Numbered from the stretch's first letter, positions 46,839 through 56,163 are shown. The stretch: DNA of 64,000 nucleotides from Pirellulales bacterium (GCA_028279215.1 JANQOF010000026.1:124001-188000), one strand, 5' to 3'. Numbers and translations: made by a program. The notes: generated by a model not told the origin, from the sequence alone.

Positions 46839-47075
46839 CTATTCGTCTACGTCGCTCGATTGCGGGATGGTGAATCGCGATTTGTTGCGGCTGGTTGCTT
46901 CGTTGCGGATCTTCTTGCCCAACACAGCGGCGTCGTACCAGCTAAAGCTCAACTCTGGGTTAGCGGCGTGGCGGCCAAGCATGCGAAGCGCTTCGGCCTG
47001 TTGCGAATCGTCGTAGAGAAGAATGTAACGTTCCTTGCCTTTGACTAGCGCAAGCACATTGATGTCGTCGTTCAC
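46839..47075 (-). CDS. Small conserved hypothetical protein
   Basis: 78 residues beginning at the GTG at 47075. An unusually good Shine-Dalgarno GGAGG lies seven bases upstream (complement of 47083-47087), which decides the start over the Met further upstream. The product, VNDDINVLALVKGKERYILL onward, is acidic at both ends and has an ERYILLYDD ... LGRHAANPELSFSWYDA pattern. I have seen this pattern in planctomycete small proteins, but its function is unknown to me. Confidence 0.6.
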   Translation of the reverse strand: MNDDINVLALVKGKERYILLYDDSQQAEALRMLGRHAANPELSFSWYDAAVLGKKIRNEATSRNKSRFTIPQSSDVDE

Positions 47076-47243
47076 AGTAGGGCCTCCGTGCGGGCGGGAA
47101 TGCGGGGGAAGGGATCGGAGCGAGCTTCGAGTCCGGCGGAGCATGCGGTGCAATCACTCGCGGTTACTCAACAGGCACCGCTTGCTAGAGCCGTCTCCAC
47201 GACCCGGTCAGCAAGGCTTGCCTAGACGCTGCCACACGAAACC

Positions 47244-48548
47244 CTATCGGCAATTGTCCCAACGCCGCACCACTCGCGTTTCGGTGGCTCCGCCACGCGC
47301 CGAGAGCATCTCTGAGATGTGTAGGTGACAGCAAAACCGTATGAAGTCGTCGCTTCGTTCAAGGTACGACCGCCAGCCGCCAAACCGAGCGTCGTCGCGA
47401 AAATCGACATAGGCCGCAAGTGCCGCAGTGAATTCAGGGTCGTGTCCCAAGAAAATCCGTGTATGCGTCATCACCGGACCATCGTTCGGAACACATGGCG
47501 GACGCACCGGCGACGGACCCGGTGGAATGAAACCACGCGGATCGGGCCAGTCGGGCGGAAGCTGCGCCGCAAAATTATTTTGCATCACGGGAGTGGTTGC
47601 GCCGTCCATAGCGATTGCATCAAGCGCTGGCGCTGCTTGCGCGTCGGCCAACGGCACCTTGTACGACGCACGATGCTGTGGCCGCCACGCCGTTGCGTCG
47701 TGCTCGGACTCCAGTGGATCGCCCGCATCGTCATCTTCGATGTCGAATCCGTCGGGCGACTGCGGCCCTTGCTCGTTCCACGGTTTGGGGAGCTCCTCGG
47801 AATCCGCTTGGCCTGCAGCACTTCGCTTAGCGCCGCTGGCGTCGAACATATCCGAGTGCGGTGGTGTATCCGAGTTGCCGGCTCCTGGCCCAGTAGCACC
47901 GGGACGCATGGGAACAACCCTATGCTGCTCGTACGGCGGTCGGTTCAGGGGTGCAGCATCTATCGGCGGCAGCACTTGTGGAGTGCCATCGGCACAGATC
48001 GGCGACTGGGTATCCATCTGCGCTCGCGCCAAAGCCATTTCGGCTTCGAACACCACATTTTGCGGGATGTACTCCTCGTCGGGCGTGCCCCAAGGCAAAC
48101 CGTAGCCAGCGGGTATCTCATGAAAACCCGGGTTCGTGGAATACCACTCCACCCGCATACCGCACCTCGGCGGGTAGTAGGGCGTGTAGTCGGTCACCGC
48201 GCCCACCACCACGGCGTCGACTCCCAATAACTTACCGAGGCGCCGCACCTCTGCGGGGTCGCCAATACTGATGCGATGGCGGATCATCATCTCTTCCACC
48301 ACGCCCAGCGGTACGACTTCGAAGCCGGGCACTGCTTGCAATTCGGCAAAATAGGCCAGCGCGAATTGGCGGCCGTCGACCGTTGGTTCGTCGCTCAGAT
48401 TACTGAACGGTGTGACTGCGACGCGGCTGAGCTGCGGGAACGGATTATGCACGACCGGCATGGTCGACACTTCGGGCAGTACGATACTACAGCCCGAGGT
48501 AAGACTAAGTAGCCCAAGCAGCGAGATGAGTCGCGTAACAGCAGGCAC
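47244..48548 (-). CDS. Large lipoprotein, CsgG/LpoB-like N-terminal domain
   Basis: About 434 residues from the GTG at 48548, which produces a compact lipoprotein signal (VPAVTRLISLLGLLSLTSGC) with lipobox LTSGC. A start at 48626 would add 26 residues before it. The mature N-terminus, VAVTPFSNLSDEPTVDGRQFALAYFAELQAVPGFEVVPLGVVEEMM ... DAVVVGAVTDYTPYYPPRCG, resembles the TolB-amino-terminal/CsgG/LpoB fold. A long Pro/Asp-rich low-complexity region (about 210-370) and a short C-terminal domain rich in aromatics follow. Outer-membrane location is likely; its role is unknown. Confidence 0.65.
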   Translation of the reverse strand: MPAVTRLISLLGLLSLTSGCSIVLPEVSTMPVVHNPFPQLSRVAVTPFSNLSDEPTVDGRQFALAYFAELQAVPGFEVVPLGVVEEMMIRHRISIGDPAEVRRLGKLLGVDAVVVGAVTDYTPYYPPRCGMRVEWYSTNPGFHEIPAGYGLPWGTPDEEYIPQNVVFEAEMALARAQMDTQSPICADGTPQVLPPIDAAPLNRPPYEQHRVVPMRPGATGPGAGNSDTPPHSDMFDASGAKRSAAGQADSEELPKPWNEQGPQSPDGFDIEDDDAGDPLESEHDATAWRPQHRASYKVPLADAQAAPALDAIAMDGATTPVMQNNFAAQLPPDWPDPRGFIPPGPSPVRPPCVPNDGPVMTHTRIFLGHDPEFTAALAAYVDFRDDARFGGWRSYLERSDDFIRFCCHLHISEMLSARGGATETRVVRRWDNCR

Positions 48549-48668
48549 AGGACCAGTTACTCGGCAAACTGCCAGCCCCCCTGCTAGCAATGCACGCGCA
48601 TGGCAAGAGCCATGGCCCGTTGGCATTCATCGACACAGTTCGCCTAGTTGCTTTAATCGGAATTGAAG

Positions 48669-48908
48669 TCATCGCGCGAAGGCGCCCCCCTTGCGAGCCA
48701 CCACGAAGATTCCTGCTACCAATGCGATCGCAGCCGCAAAGATCACTGCCACGGCGACCGCACCGCACACGACGAGGAACACAACACCGACGGCGAAGGT
48801 GATTACGTCGGCGGTTTTGGACCCCTGCATCAATTGTCCAATGACGCAGGCGATAATTGCGAGGGCCGCAGTGAGCATAAGCAGGTGATAGATGGTGAAG
48901 CTTGGCAT
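48669..48908 (-). CDS. Small membrane protein
   Basis: 79 residues, almost entirely hydrophobic with two or three transmembrane helices (LLMLTAALAIIACVIGQLM and VITFAVGVVFLVVCGAVAV onwards). The start MPSFTIYHLLMLTAALA resembles that of its upstream neighbour, suggesting that the two are tandem paralogues. Function unknown. Confidence 0.5.
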   Translation of the reverse strand: MPSFTIYHLLMLTAALAIIACVIGQLMQGSKTADVITFAVGVVFLVVCGAVAVAVIFAAAIALVAGIFVVARKGGAFAR

Positions 48909-48910
48909 GG

Positions 48911-49162
48911 CTAATGCAGCCGCGGTGCTGTTGGTCGATCGGATTGCTCGACTTCAGAGCGGGTCTGACCTGGAGGGGACAGCTGAAAGCGTGCCGTAAA
49001 GAGCACACCGATCAACATAGCGGGAAGCGAGATCGCCCCAAGCACAAACGCCAGGCCGATTAGAAGGAATACGGCCGGAAGCAGATTGGCCGCAAAGCTG
49101 CAGATGACGGCCACCGACAGCATCAAGAGCAGGAGCGACTTGACTGTGAAGCGTGGCATCAC
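48911..49162 (-). CDS. Small membrane protein, paralogue of its neighbour
   Basis: 83 residues. MPRFTVKSLLLLMLSVAVIC is the planctomycete RFTxxxLLxLxxxxA type of N-terminal membrane motif, followed by a second hydrophobic segment and a polar tail (SPPGQTRSEVEQSD). Its start overlaps the stop of the nucleotidyltransferase gene by four bases (ATGA), so the small genes and the module upstream are translationally coupled. Confidence 0.55.
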   Translation of the reverse strand: MMPRFTVKSLLLLMLSVAVICSFAANLLPAVFLLIGLAFVLGAISLPAMLIGVLFTARFQLSPPGQTRSEVEQSDRPTAPRLH

Positions 49163-49614
49163 TCTTCGCCCATCGCCTCAAGCCAGTGAACATCCGCTAG
49201 GTCTTTTGGTCGACCAGCCGCTTTCTTATTCGCAATCAGCTCGTCTCTGCCAAGCACATCGACCTTACATCCGCCGAAGCTCGTTTTCCGGCGGGAACTC
49301 CAGGCAGCACCAAAGTCGACACCGCTGATGGACGTCACGATATCAATCCTATGCGGTGGAACACCGATCTGAAAAACCGTATCGTCCAGGGCAAAGTCCT
49401 CTGCCGTAACCATCCGACGCGGCGCCCCATAGGTCTCCAGCGCACTCCAAACGCGCTTGGCGTTTTCCGGGGTGGGGCGGACCCAAATGTCGATATCGCC
49501 AGTCGCTCGAGGATTGCCATGTGCAGCAAGTGCGTAGGCTCCGACGATCAAATACTCAGCGCCCGCGTCGTTCAACGCGGACAACATGTCTTTGTAGTCG
49601 TCGATTAGTAACAT
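49159..49614 (-). CDS. MNT-like nucleotidyltransferase
   Basis: 151 residues of the minimal nucleotidyltransferase type: EYLIVGAYALAAHGNPRATGDIDIWVRP has the family Gly-Ser-like turn and the DxD metal motif (DID). The C-terminal AGRPKDLADVHWLEA is common in the DUF6036/AbiEii-like group found in toxin-antitoxin-type modules. It overlaps the small gene upstream by 59 bases. Whether it is a toxin, an antitoxin or a housekeeping enzyme is not decided by sequence. Confidence 0.78.
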   Translation of the reverse strand: MLLIDDYKDMLSALNDAGAEYLIVGAYALAAHGNPRATGDIDIWVRPTPENAKRVWSALETYGAPRRMVTAEDFALDDTVFQIGVPPHRIDIVTSISGVDFGAAWSSRRKTSFGGCKVDVLGRDELIANKKAAGRPKDLADVHWLEAMGEE

Positions 49615-49759
49615 CTTCGCCCTTCATGGCCCAGGCTTGGACTGTGAGTGGCCACACCATGCCCATGAGTTCGGCCATGGTATGCCTTTTTAGATCCTCT
49701 TCGTAGCCCTGCTCCGCAAGGGATGATTTGCGGACGACATACTCGCTGCGGTCTTTCAT
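49556..49759 (-). CDS. Small partner protein of the nucleotidyltransferase
   Basis: 67 residues from the ATG at 49759: MKDRSEYVVRKSSLAEQGYE, then HTMAELMGMVWPLTVQAWAM and an Arg-rich tail. The WPLTVQAWA stretch with an Arg-rich end recurs, to my memory, in small proteins encoded directly before nucleotidyltransferases. Its end overlaps the next gene in another frame. A regulatory or antitoxin-like role is only suggested by arrangement. Confidence 0.55.
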   Translation of the reverse strand: MKDRSEYVVRKSSLAEQGYEEDLKRHTMAELMGMVWPLTVQAWAMKGEDVTNRRLQRHVVRVERRGR

Positions 49760-49792
49760 ACTTCCATTATACCGCATCACGGTCCACCGCAA

Positions 49793-50473
49793 TTACACCA
49801 ATCCAGCCAGCGTCTCCATTCCAATCGGCTCGCGGCACGCAAATGGCTCGCCATACTCCACGCCGATCGTCTTGCCCCAGTAGCTGGCTTCGTCGCGAAG
49901 TTGGTCGAGGAACGAGCCATCGCGGCCAGTGATGAATTGGCTTTCGTAGGCTCGAATCGACGCCAGCTTCGTTTCCCACTCCATCGAGATGTCGAGCACA
50001 AACGCCGGCTGCAGGGCCATTTTTAGGTGCACACAGAAGTAGTTATAGATTCGCTCCGGATGGTGTGGCGCATCTGGCAGATCCGACTTGGTGAGCTTGG
50101 CCCAAAATCGCGCGTCGTCGACCAGCTTGGTAGCGGCCGCGTGGTCGGGGTGAGCGTCTATCCAATACGGGGCGAACAGCCACCGCGGTTTGGTTTGGCG
50201 GACGATGCCGGCGATCTTGGCGCGATTCTCAAGCGACGGTTCCAGGCTGCGGTTGGGTAGACCGAGATTCTTGCGCCACTGAAGACCTAGAACTTGGGTG
50301 GCAGCGTCGGTTTCGCGCTCGCGAATATCGGGGGAACCATGAGGCGTCGGCTCACCGCTCGTGAGGTCGAGCACACCCACCTTCTTCCCCTCGGCAATCA
50401 GTTTCACAATCGCGCCGCCCATGCCAAGTTCGGCGTCATCGGGATGTGGGGCAATGATCAAAACGTCGAGCAT
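49793..50473 (-). CDS. bshB1: Bacillithiol biosynthesis deacetylase BshB1 (PIG-L family)
   Basis: 226 residues from the ATG at 50473. Zinc-binding motifs of LmbE/PIG-L deacetylases are APHPDDAELGMGGAI and DAHPDHAAA. LTSGEPTPHGSPDIRERETDAA and LGLPNRSLEP match the BshB1 subgroup, which deacetylates GlcNAc-malate to GlcN-malate in bacillithiol synthesis. This implies that the organism makes bacillithiol, but bshA and bshC are not in the window. Confidence 0.88.
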   Translation of the reverse strand: MLDVLIIAPHPDDAELGMGGAIVKLIAEGKKVGVLDLTSGEPTPHGSPDIRERETDAATQVLGLQWRKNLGLPNRSLEPSLENRAKIAGIVRQTKPRWLFAPYWIDAHPDHAAATKLVDDARFWAKLTKSDLPDAPHHPERIYNYFCVHLKMALQPAFVLDISMEWETKLASIRAYESQFITGRDGSFLDQLRDEASYWGKTIGVEYGEPFACREPIGMETLAGLV

Positions 50474-50613
50474 GGCGGGCGTGTTCAAGGGTGAGTGGCA
50501 AACGATGCTTGCATCTTCGCGGCGCCTCGGGCCAAAAACAACTGGCGGAGGTCATTTGCTGTAGACGCCATCACCGCGATCTGCCAAACTCCGCCCTCCC
50601 CGATCCCTAGGTC

Positions 50614-50802
50614 TTGAGCCTTATGAACGTCTGCCCAAGAGCCCGAATCGTGCTGGCCGCCTGCCTATTGCTGGCGAGCGGTTGCTCGGCGTGGCGAACG
50701 CCGACGTTCGACCTAAATCGCCTGCGCGATCCACGGGCGGTCGACATCGACCAAAGGCTTGCAACGCCGCAGCCCACCGTCAACATGGTCGACAGCTACT
50801 AA
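50614..50802 (+). CDS. Small lipoprotein
   Basis: 62 residues as drawn, or 59 if it starts at the fourth codon (Met). The hydrophobic signal VLAACLLLASGC is a perfect lipobox, leaving a 36-residue mature peptide (CSAWRTPTFDLNRLRDPRAV and on). It is anchored in the membrane. Function unknown. Confidence 0.5.
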   Translation: MSLMNVCPRARIVLAACLLLASGCSAWRTPTFDLNRLRDPRAVDIDQRLATPQPTVNMVDSY

Positions 50803-50937
50803 CGCGCGTCGGTCCGACTGCTTGCAGTTTCTCGCGTCCCGCGCTAAAACGAGCTGGCTTTGCGTTCGCTCTGGCAAGCGATGGATCAATTCTCGGCTCC
50901 CTAGTGGCCCGACTACCTGCTGCGGCAAGGTGCAACG

Positions 50938-52452
50938 ATGGCTGACGCACAAGATACTTACGATCAACTCTGCTCGCACACCCGCGAAACGGCGCTCTTG
51001 GCGTCGGTTGCGAGCGTGCTGGAGTGGGAAGAGCAAACGTACATGCCGCCGGCGGCAGGTGAGTACCGGGCCGAACAACTCTCGCTGCTTGCCGCGATGA
51101 CGCACGAGCGAGCAACTGCGCCACAAGTGGGTGAGTGGCTGGCGGCGCTTGCCGACAGCCCGCTAGCAATCGAAGCCGACAGCGAGACGGCCGCAGTGAT
51201 TCGTGAAATGCGTCGCAGCTACAATCGCAAGACCAAGCTTCCAAGCGAATTGATGGCCGCGATCACGCGAGCATCGAGCCTTGGTCAGCAAGCGTGGGTC
51301 GAAGCCCGCAAGGAAGACAGCTTTGCGAAGTTTGCGCCGCACCTTGACGAGATCATGCGATTGAAGCGCGAAGAGGCCGAAGCGGTGGGCTACGTGCACT
51401 GTCGATACGACGCGCTGCTCGACGAGTACGAACCGCACGCCCGCTCGGCCGAAGTGGGCCCGGTGCTCGCCGCGCTCGCCAAGCAGTTGATGCCGTTAGT
51501 CGAGAAGATCGCCGCCAGCCCGCACCAACCTGATTCGAAGTTACTTGCTGGGCCGTTTCCAGTAGACCGACAAGTTCCATTCGGCGAGAAGGTGGCGCAG
51601 GCCGTAGGTTTCGACTTCACCGGTGGCCGCGTCGACGCCACGGCCCACCCGTTTTGCGCGACGCTTGGCCCGCGCGACATTCGGCTAACAACACGTTACC
51701 ACGAAAGCGAGTTTAGCGGCTGGCTCTTCAGCGTGTTGCACGAAGCGGGTCACGGCCTCTACGAGCAGGGCTTGCCCTCTGACAAGTACGGGCTACCCAC
51801 TGGCGAAGCAGTGTCGCTCGGCATTCACGAATCGCAGTCGCGGATGTGGGAGAATCAGGTAGGTCGGTCACGTGCATTTTGGGAGTACTTTTACTCGCCC
51901 CTGCAAGAGGTCTTTCCTGAAGTGTTGCAGGATACCCCGCTCGAAGATTTCCACTTCGCGGTCAACGAAGTCAAACCTTCGCTCATTCGAGTCGAGGCGG
52001 ACGAGGCAACCTACAACTTGCACATCTTGATACGCTTCGAACTCGAACAGCAGTTGATCGACGACGATCTGGCGATTGACGACTTGCCAGGCGCCTGGAA
52101 TGCCAAGTACGAGAAGTACTTGGGCATCACGCCACCGACTGACGCGATGGGTGTGATGCAAGATGTACACTGGAGCGCAGGCCTGATAGGGTATTTTCCG
52201 ACGTACGCCCTGGGCAACCTGTATGCAGCCCAGCTCTACGAGCAGGCGGTCCGCGACCTGGGCGATCCAGACGATCAATTCCGTCGTGGCGACTTTGCAA
52301 CTCTTCTCGATTGGCTCCAGGCCAACATCTACCAGTACGGCCATCGGTACTCGGCCAGCACTTTAGTCGAGCGAGTTACGGGGCGACCGCTATCATCCGA
52401 TGCACTGATGGATCACCTCGAGAACCGGTTTGGCGAGCTTTACCGCTTGTAG
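50938..52452 (+). CDS. Carboxypeptidase M32 (thermostable carboxypeptidase family)
   Basis: 504-residue metallocarboxypeptidase. The zinc motif is VLHEAGHGLYEQGL (HExxH), followed by the downstream Glu in LGIHESQSRMWENQVGRS. Other family signatures are DIRLTTRYHESEF and the C-terminal IYQYGHRYSASTLVERVTG. It removes C-terminal residues from peptides in the cytosol. The start ATG at 50938 is preceded by GCAAGG. The length matches the family. Confidence 0.93.
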   Translation: MADAQDTYDQLCSHTRETALLASVASVLEWEEQTYMPPAAGEYRAEQLSLLAAMTHERATAPQVGEWLAALADSPLAIEADSETAAVIREMRRSYNRKTKLPSELMAAITRASSLGQQAWVEARKEDSFAKFAPHLDEIMRLKREEAEAVGYVHCRYDALLDEYEPHARSAEVGPVLAALAKQLMPLVEKIAASPHQPDSKLLAGPFPVDRQVPFGEKVAQAVGFDFTGGRVDATAHPFCATLGPRDIRLTTRYHESEFSGWLFSVLHEAGHGLYEQGLPSDKYGLPTGEAVSLGIHESQSRMWENQVGRSRAFWEYFYSPLQEVFPEVLQDTPLEDFHFAVNEVKPSLIRVEADEATYNLHILIRFELEQQLIDDDLAIDDLPGAWNAKYEKYLGITPPTDAMGVMQDVHWSAGLIGYFPTYALGNLYAAQLYEQAVRDLGDPDDQFRRGDFATLLDWLQANIYQYGHRYSASTLVERVTGRPLSSDALMDHLENRFGELYRL

Positions 52453-52585
52453 GGCGCAAGTGGTCGCTGAACTGTCGTTTTTTCGCGGCGTAAACAATGG
52501 TACACTCACAACAGAGGAGTACTCTGAGCGGTTGGAACGACTGCGCTCTCCTCTCAACCCTTCCGCACATGGAGTATCGCCAGCC

Positions 52586-54469
52586 ATGGCCCTGTTGGCC
52601 CAGTGCCCCGCTTGCAAGGCGGATGTCATGCTTCCCGAAGAGGCGGGTGCAGCGGACCACCAATCGATTTGGGTACAGTGTCCGGAATGCGACCACGCTT
52701 TCACCGCCAACGATGCGGCGCATCACCTCGTGAAGCAAGCCGCGATAATAGTCCGGCCTCCTCAAACAACGGACGAAGAGGATCACTCCGATTCGTCCGA
52801 CGACGGGATCGCTGCCGCAGAAGCTCCCAAGTTCAGCAGTAGCACCCTATCAGCATTTCTCGGACAGACCCACTCGACTGCCACACCCACCAGCGACTCA
52901 CCCGCGATGGCCGAGTTCGAGAGCCTCGATGACTTGGTTCATCGTGGTCGCGACGGCTTGCAAAAACCTAAGTCCCCCGACGAGGCGCCCGCTCTGCCCG
53001 GTGGTGCCACAGACGACAATGTCGGCAGCGACTTGCGTGAGTCGCAAGCGAACCACGAAGCATCCAGCGATTCTGTCGACGAGCCCTCGCCGGAAGCCGA
53101 TCGCATGCGAGCGCCGCTTGCCGCATCGGATCCGGCCGACGAGGTTGCTGAATCCGGCGGCTACGATGCGGTGAATGAAGAGGCAGACGTCAGCGCTATC
53201 ACCGACGAAGCCGCCGACAAGCTTGCACCCACACCCAGCTTCGACGACTTCTTGAATCCGTCGACGTTTAGATCGACGCTTCAAGAACGCGGTGACTTAC
53301 GCGACACCGAAGTTGCCGCAGCAGGCGAAGGGCCAAGCTTCGACTTCCATGACTCCCAAGCGTCCGAAGGCGCCAAGAGCTTGCGCGAATCGATGGGCTT
53401 TGGCACCGAGCAGGCGCTCGAAGTCGAGCCGCCCTCCGACGTCCCCAGTTTCGATAACCTCCAATCGAGCGAAAACGCGGACGTGGTGCCCGAACTCCAC
53501 GTTGGTGGCGACGCGCCACGTGGAACCGTCGCTACGCGGCGACGGTCGGGCACTTGGTCGATTGTGCGGACTCTGTTTGGCGTTGCGAGTGGCGGCGTCG
53601 TGGGCATCGTGGCCGGATATTTGATTCTGTTGTGGATCGTTCATTTTCTCGGCCGCACCGACGAACCTCTGGACCTTGCGAAGTACTATCCCGACGTTGT
53701 GAAACCCGCGACTTTCCAAGATACCTCGGCCCGCGCAGCTCCAGTTGGCGACGCGCCGTCGGCCAATGAGCCAAGTGACTTGATGCTCGCTGGCTCCGAC
53801 GCTCCCATCGGCCTCGAACGAATCGAAGACGCCCAGGTTGAGCCAGCGAACGTTGAGTTGCCCGTAGTAGGAGAAGACCCAGTCGTCGACGAGCCACCCG
53901 CGGCGCCACCCGTCGTCATCGCTGGCGCTCCCAGTTACACCGCGGCTCAACTGCTGGAGCAAACGGGAACGGCGCGACAAGTGGCAGGCGACTTGATTTC
54001 TCCTGGCCCGATCGACAAGAGCAAGGGTAGTAGCTACGCCCAACTCGCCGCACTAGCCGAAGCGCTGACCTACGGCGAAGGGGCAAACGACGTGAGTTGG
54101 AAGAACGACGCCCGACGGCTATACCCGCCGTTGTTCGATCGCGAAGAAAGTCGCAGGGACATTTCGACCATCGCGGAATTTTGGCTGGCGTCGCCGAAGC
54201 GCGGTCACGGCGGCATTTTCTTTTGCGGGGCACTCGATGCAGGTCGCCAACAAGGAAGCGTGGCTGAGTACACGTGCACTCTTTCGACCGATGGCGGGCA
54301 AAAACTCACCGTGCTAGTTCCAAGAGCTCTGCCAGTCGAAACAGCCGAAGCAGCGAGCGTCGCAGTCGTCGGGGCGGTCGTCGACGCCCCAGCGCTCGCG
54401 ATCGAAGGCTACACCGGTAACGCCGAACGGGCAATCTGGGCCGGCGAAGTGTTTGCCATCGGCGAGTAG
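52586..54469 (+). CDS. Zinc-ribbon membrane protein
   Basis: 627 residues from the ATG at 52586. An N-terminal zinc ribbon (QCPACKADVMLP ... VQCPECDHAF, four Cys) is followed by a long acidic low-complexity region (about residues 60-310), a transmembrane helix (VASGGVVGIVAGYLILLWIVHFL, about 330-355) and an extracytoplasmic domain (about 400-627). The C-terminal part (YAQLAALAEALTYGEGANDV, FFCGALDAGRQQGSVAEYTCTL) is unknown to me. The frame extends to 52430 inside the carboxypeptidase gene but that part is not conserved-looking. Confidence 0.68.
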   Translation: MALLAQCPACKADVMLPEEAGAADHQSIWVQCPECDHAFTANDAAHHLVKQAAIIVRPPQTTDEEDHSDSSDDGIAAAEAPKFSSSTLSAFLGQTHSTATPTSDSPAMAEFESLDDLVHRGRDGLQKPKSPDEAPALPGGATDDNVGSDLRESQANHEASSDSVDEPSPEADRMRAPLAASDPADEVAESGGYDAVNEEADVSAITDEAADKLAPTPSFDDFLNPSTFRSTLQERGDLRDTEVAAAGEGPSFDFHDSQASEGAKSLRESMGFGTEQALEVEPPSDVPSFDNLQSSENADVVPELHVGGDAPRGTVATRRRSGTWSIVRTLFGVASGGVVGIVAGYLILLWIVHFLGRTDEPLDLAKYYPDVVKPATFQDTSARAAPVGDAPSANEPSDLMLAGSDAPIGLERIEDAQVEPANVELPVVGEDPVVDEPPAAPPVVIAGAPSYTAAQLLEQTGTARQVAGDLISPGPIDKSKGSSYAQLAALAEALTYGEGANDVSWKNDARRLYPPLFDREESRRDISTIAEFWLASPKRGHGGIFFCGALDAGRQQGSVAEYTCTLSTDGGQKLTVLVPRALPVETAEAASVAVVGAVVDAPALAIEGYTGNAERAIWAGEVFAIGE

Positions 54470-54586
54470 TAGTACGGTTGATCTCCTTCGTGCCGTGGCT
54501 CACGCCGGCTAGCTGCTTTAAAACCGTGAGACGTCTGACTACCATGTAGGCTACTGCAGGCTCGTCTTCCCTCGTCTTATGCCAAC

Positions 54587-55738
54587 ATGATCCTAGCCGT
54601 CCCTCGCGAAACCTTGCCCGGCGAGCATCGTGTGGCGCTCGTTCCGGCAGGCGTCGCAACGCTCACCAAGAAGAGCCTACACTGCAAGGTCGAGTCAGGT
54701 GCGGGCGCGGCGGCAGGGTTCGACGACGACGACTATCGAACCGCCGGAGCGGAAATAATCGCCGATCGAGCCGATCTCTTGGCCATGGCAGAGGTCGTAT
54801 TGCAAGTCCGCACACTAGGTGCTCATTCCGAGCAGTCACCCACCGACCTCGATGCCATGCAGGCAGGGGCCGTCGTGGTTGGATCGGCCGATCCACTCGG
54901 ACATCCCGAAGCAGTTCGCGAGTATGCCGATCGCAAGTTAACTCTCTTTGCGCTAGAGCTACTTCCGCGAATCACGCGTGCGCAAAGCATGGACATCCTA
55001 TCGAGCATGGCAACTATCGCCGGCTATAAGGCCGTACTGCTAGCCGCCAACGAACTGCCCAAGTTGTTTCCGCTGCTCATGACAGCCGCGGGTACATCGC
55101 TGCCCGCTAAAGTCCTGATTGTCGGCGCCGGCGTAGCTGGGTTACAAGCCATTGCCACGGCCCGACGGTTGGGAGCCCTGGTGCAGGCGTACGATGTTCG
55201 TCCAGCCGCCCACGAACAGATCGAAAGCCTCGGAGCGACCGCGGTGGAGCTCGACCTGGCAACCGACGACGCCGAAGACCGCGGAGGTTATGCCAAAGCC
55301 GTCTCGCCCGAGCAGGAAGAACGCCAGCGCGCGCAACTGGCCGACGTCGTGGCCGAATGCGACGTGGTGATCACGACCGCGGCGATTCCCGGACGGCCCT
55401 CGCCCCGATTGATTACCACTCCGGCAGTCGACCGCATGGCCTCGGGTTCAGTCATCGTCGACCTCGCCGCCGAGCGCGGTGGCAACTGCGAAGTAACACA
55501 AGCAGACAAACTGATCGAGCATAGCGGCGTAAAGGTTTTTGGCCCAACCAACCTGCCCGCGACGGCACCGCTGGATGCAAGTCTTATGTTCTCCAATAAC
55601 CTGGCCAATTTCGTCTCACTCATCACCAAGGAAGGAAGACTCGCCATCGATGCCGACGACGAAGTGGTCCGCGAAACGATGGCAACGCGCGATGGCGAAA
55701 TTACGAATGAGCGAATTAGGCAGCTACTAGAAAAATAG
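54587..55738 (+). CDS. pntAA: NAD(P) transhydrogenase subunit alpha, part 1 (NAD-binding)
   Basis: 383 residues of the soluble dI component, which binds NAD(H). It opens MILAVPRETLPGEHRVALVPAGV, carries the ITRAQSMDILSSMATIAGY loop and has the Rossmann segment VLIVGAGVAGLQAIATARRLGA. The membrane parts are separate genes downstream, the split three-subunit arrangement. The proton-pumping complex transfers hydride between NADH and NADP. Confidence 0.93.
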   Translation: MILAVPRETLPGEHRVALVPAGVATLTKKSLHCKVESGAGAAAGFDDDDYRTAGAEIIADRADLLAMAEVVLQVRTLGAHSEQSPTDLDAMQAGAVVVGSADPLGHPEAVREYADRKLTLFALELLPRITRAQSMDILSSMATIAGYKAVLLAANELPKLFPLLMTAAGTSLPAKVLIVGAGVAGLQAIATARRLGALVQAYDVRPAAHEQIESLGATAVELDLATDDAEDRGGYAKAVSPEQEERQRAQLADVVAECDVVITTAAIPGRPSPRLITTPAVDRMASGSVIVDLAAERGGNCEVTQADKLIEHSGVKVFGPTNLPATAPLDASLMFSNNLANFVSLITKEGRLAIDADDEVVRETMATRDGEITNERIRQLLEK

Positions 55739-55808
55739 AGAAATACGTGCTGCTTCGTTTGGCGGCGCGGCTAATAGTTCCAAACTCTGAATCACAACGT
55801 CAACCGAG

Positions 55809-56078
55809 ATGACCACGCTAACTATCTTCGTGCTCGCCATTTTTGTTGGCTTCGAGATCATCACCAAGGTGCCGCCAACGCTGCACACGCCGCTGATGAG
55901 CGGATCGAACGCGATTAGCGGGATCACCCTGGTCGGCGCGATTCTGGCGATGAAGTCCGACGCGACGCGGCTCGCTCCAACGCTTGGCTTCATTGCCATC
56001 GTGCTGGCAATGACCAATGTGGTCGGTGGTTTTTTCGTCACCCATCGAATGCTCGAGATGTTTCGCCGGAAGGAGTGA
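55809..56078 (+). CDS. pntAB: NAD(P) transhydrogenase subunit alpha, part 2 (membrane)
   Basis: 89 residues, three transmembrane helices: LTIFVLAIFVGFEIITKVP, GITLVGAILAMKSDA and GFIAIVLAMTNVVGGFFVTHRML. The KVPPTLHTPLMSGSNAISG loop is the typical signature. It lies between pntAA and pntB on the same strand. Confidence 0.92.
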   Translation: MTTLTIFVLAIFVGFEIITKVPPTLHTPLMSGSNAISGITLVGAILAMKSDATRLAPTLGFIAIVLAMTNVVGGFFVTHRMLEMFRRKE

Positions 56079-56163
56079 GGATTCAGGGGCGGGGGTCAGA
56101 GAATGGGTGACGTCTCCCGTAAATCCGAATTGAGCGACATGAAACAAGAGAATTGAAGACGTC

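Noticed and set aside
52430..52585. Upstream extension of the zinc-ribbon protein
   Set aside because: It lies partly within the carboxypeptidase gene in another frame; the zinc ribbon begins just after the ATG at 52586.
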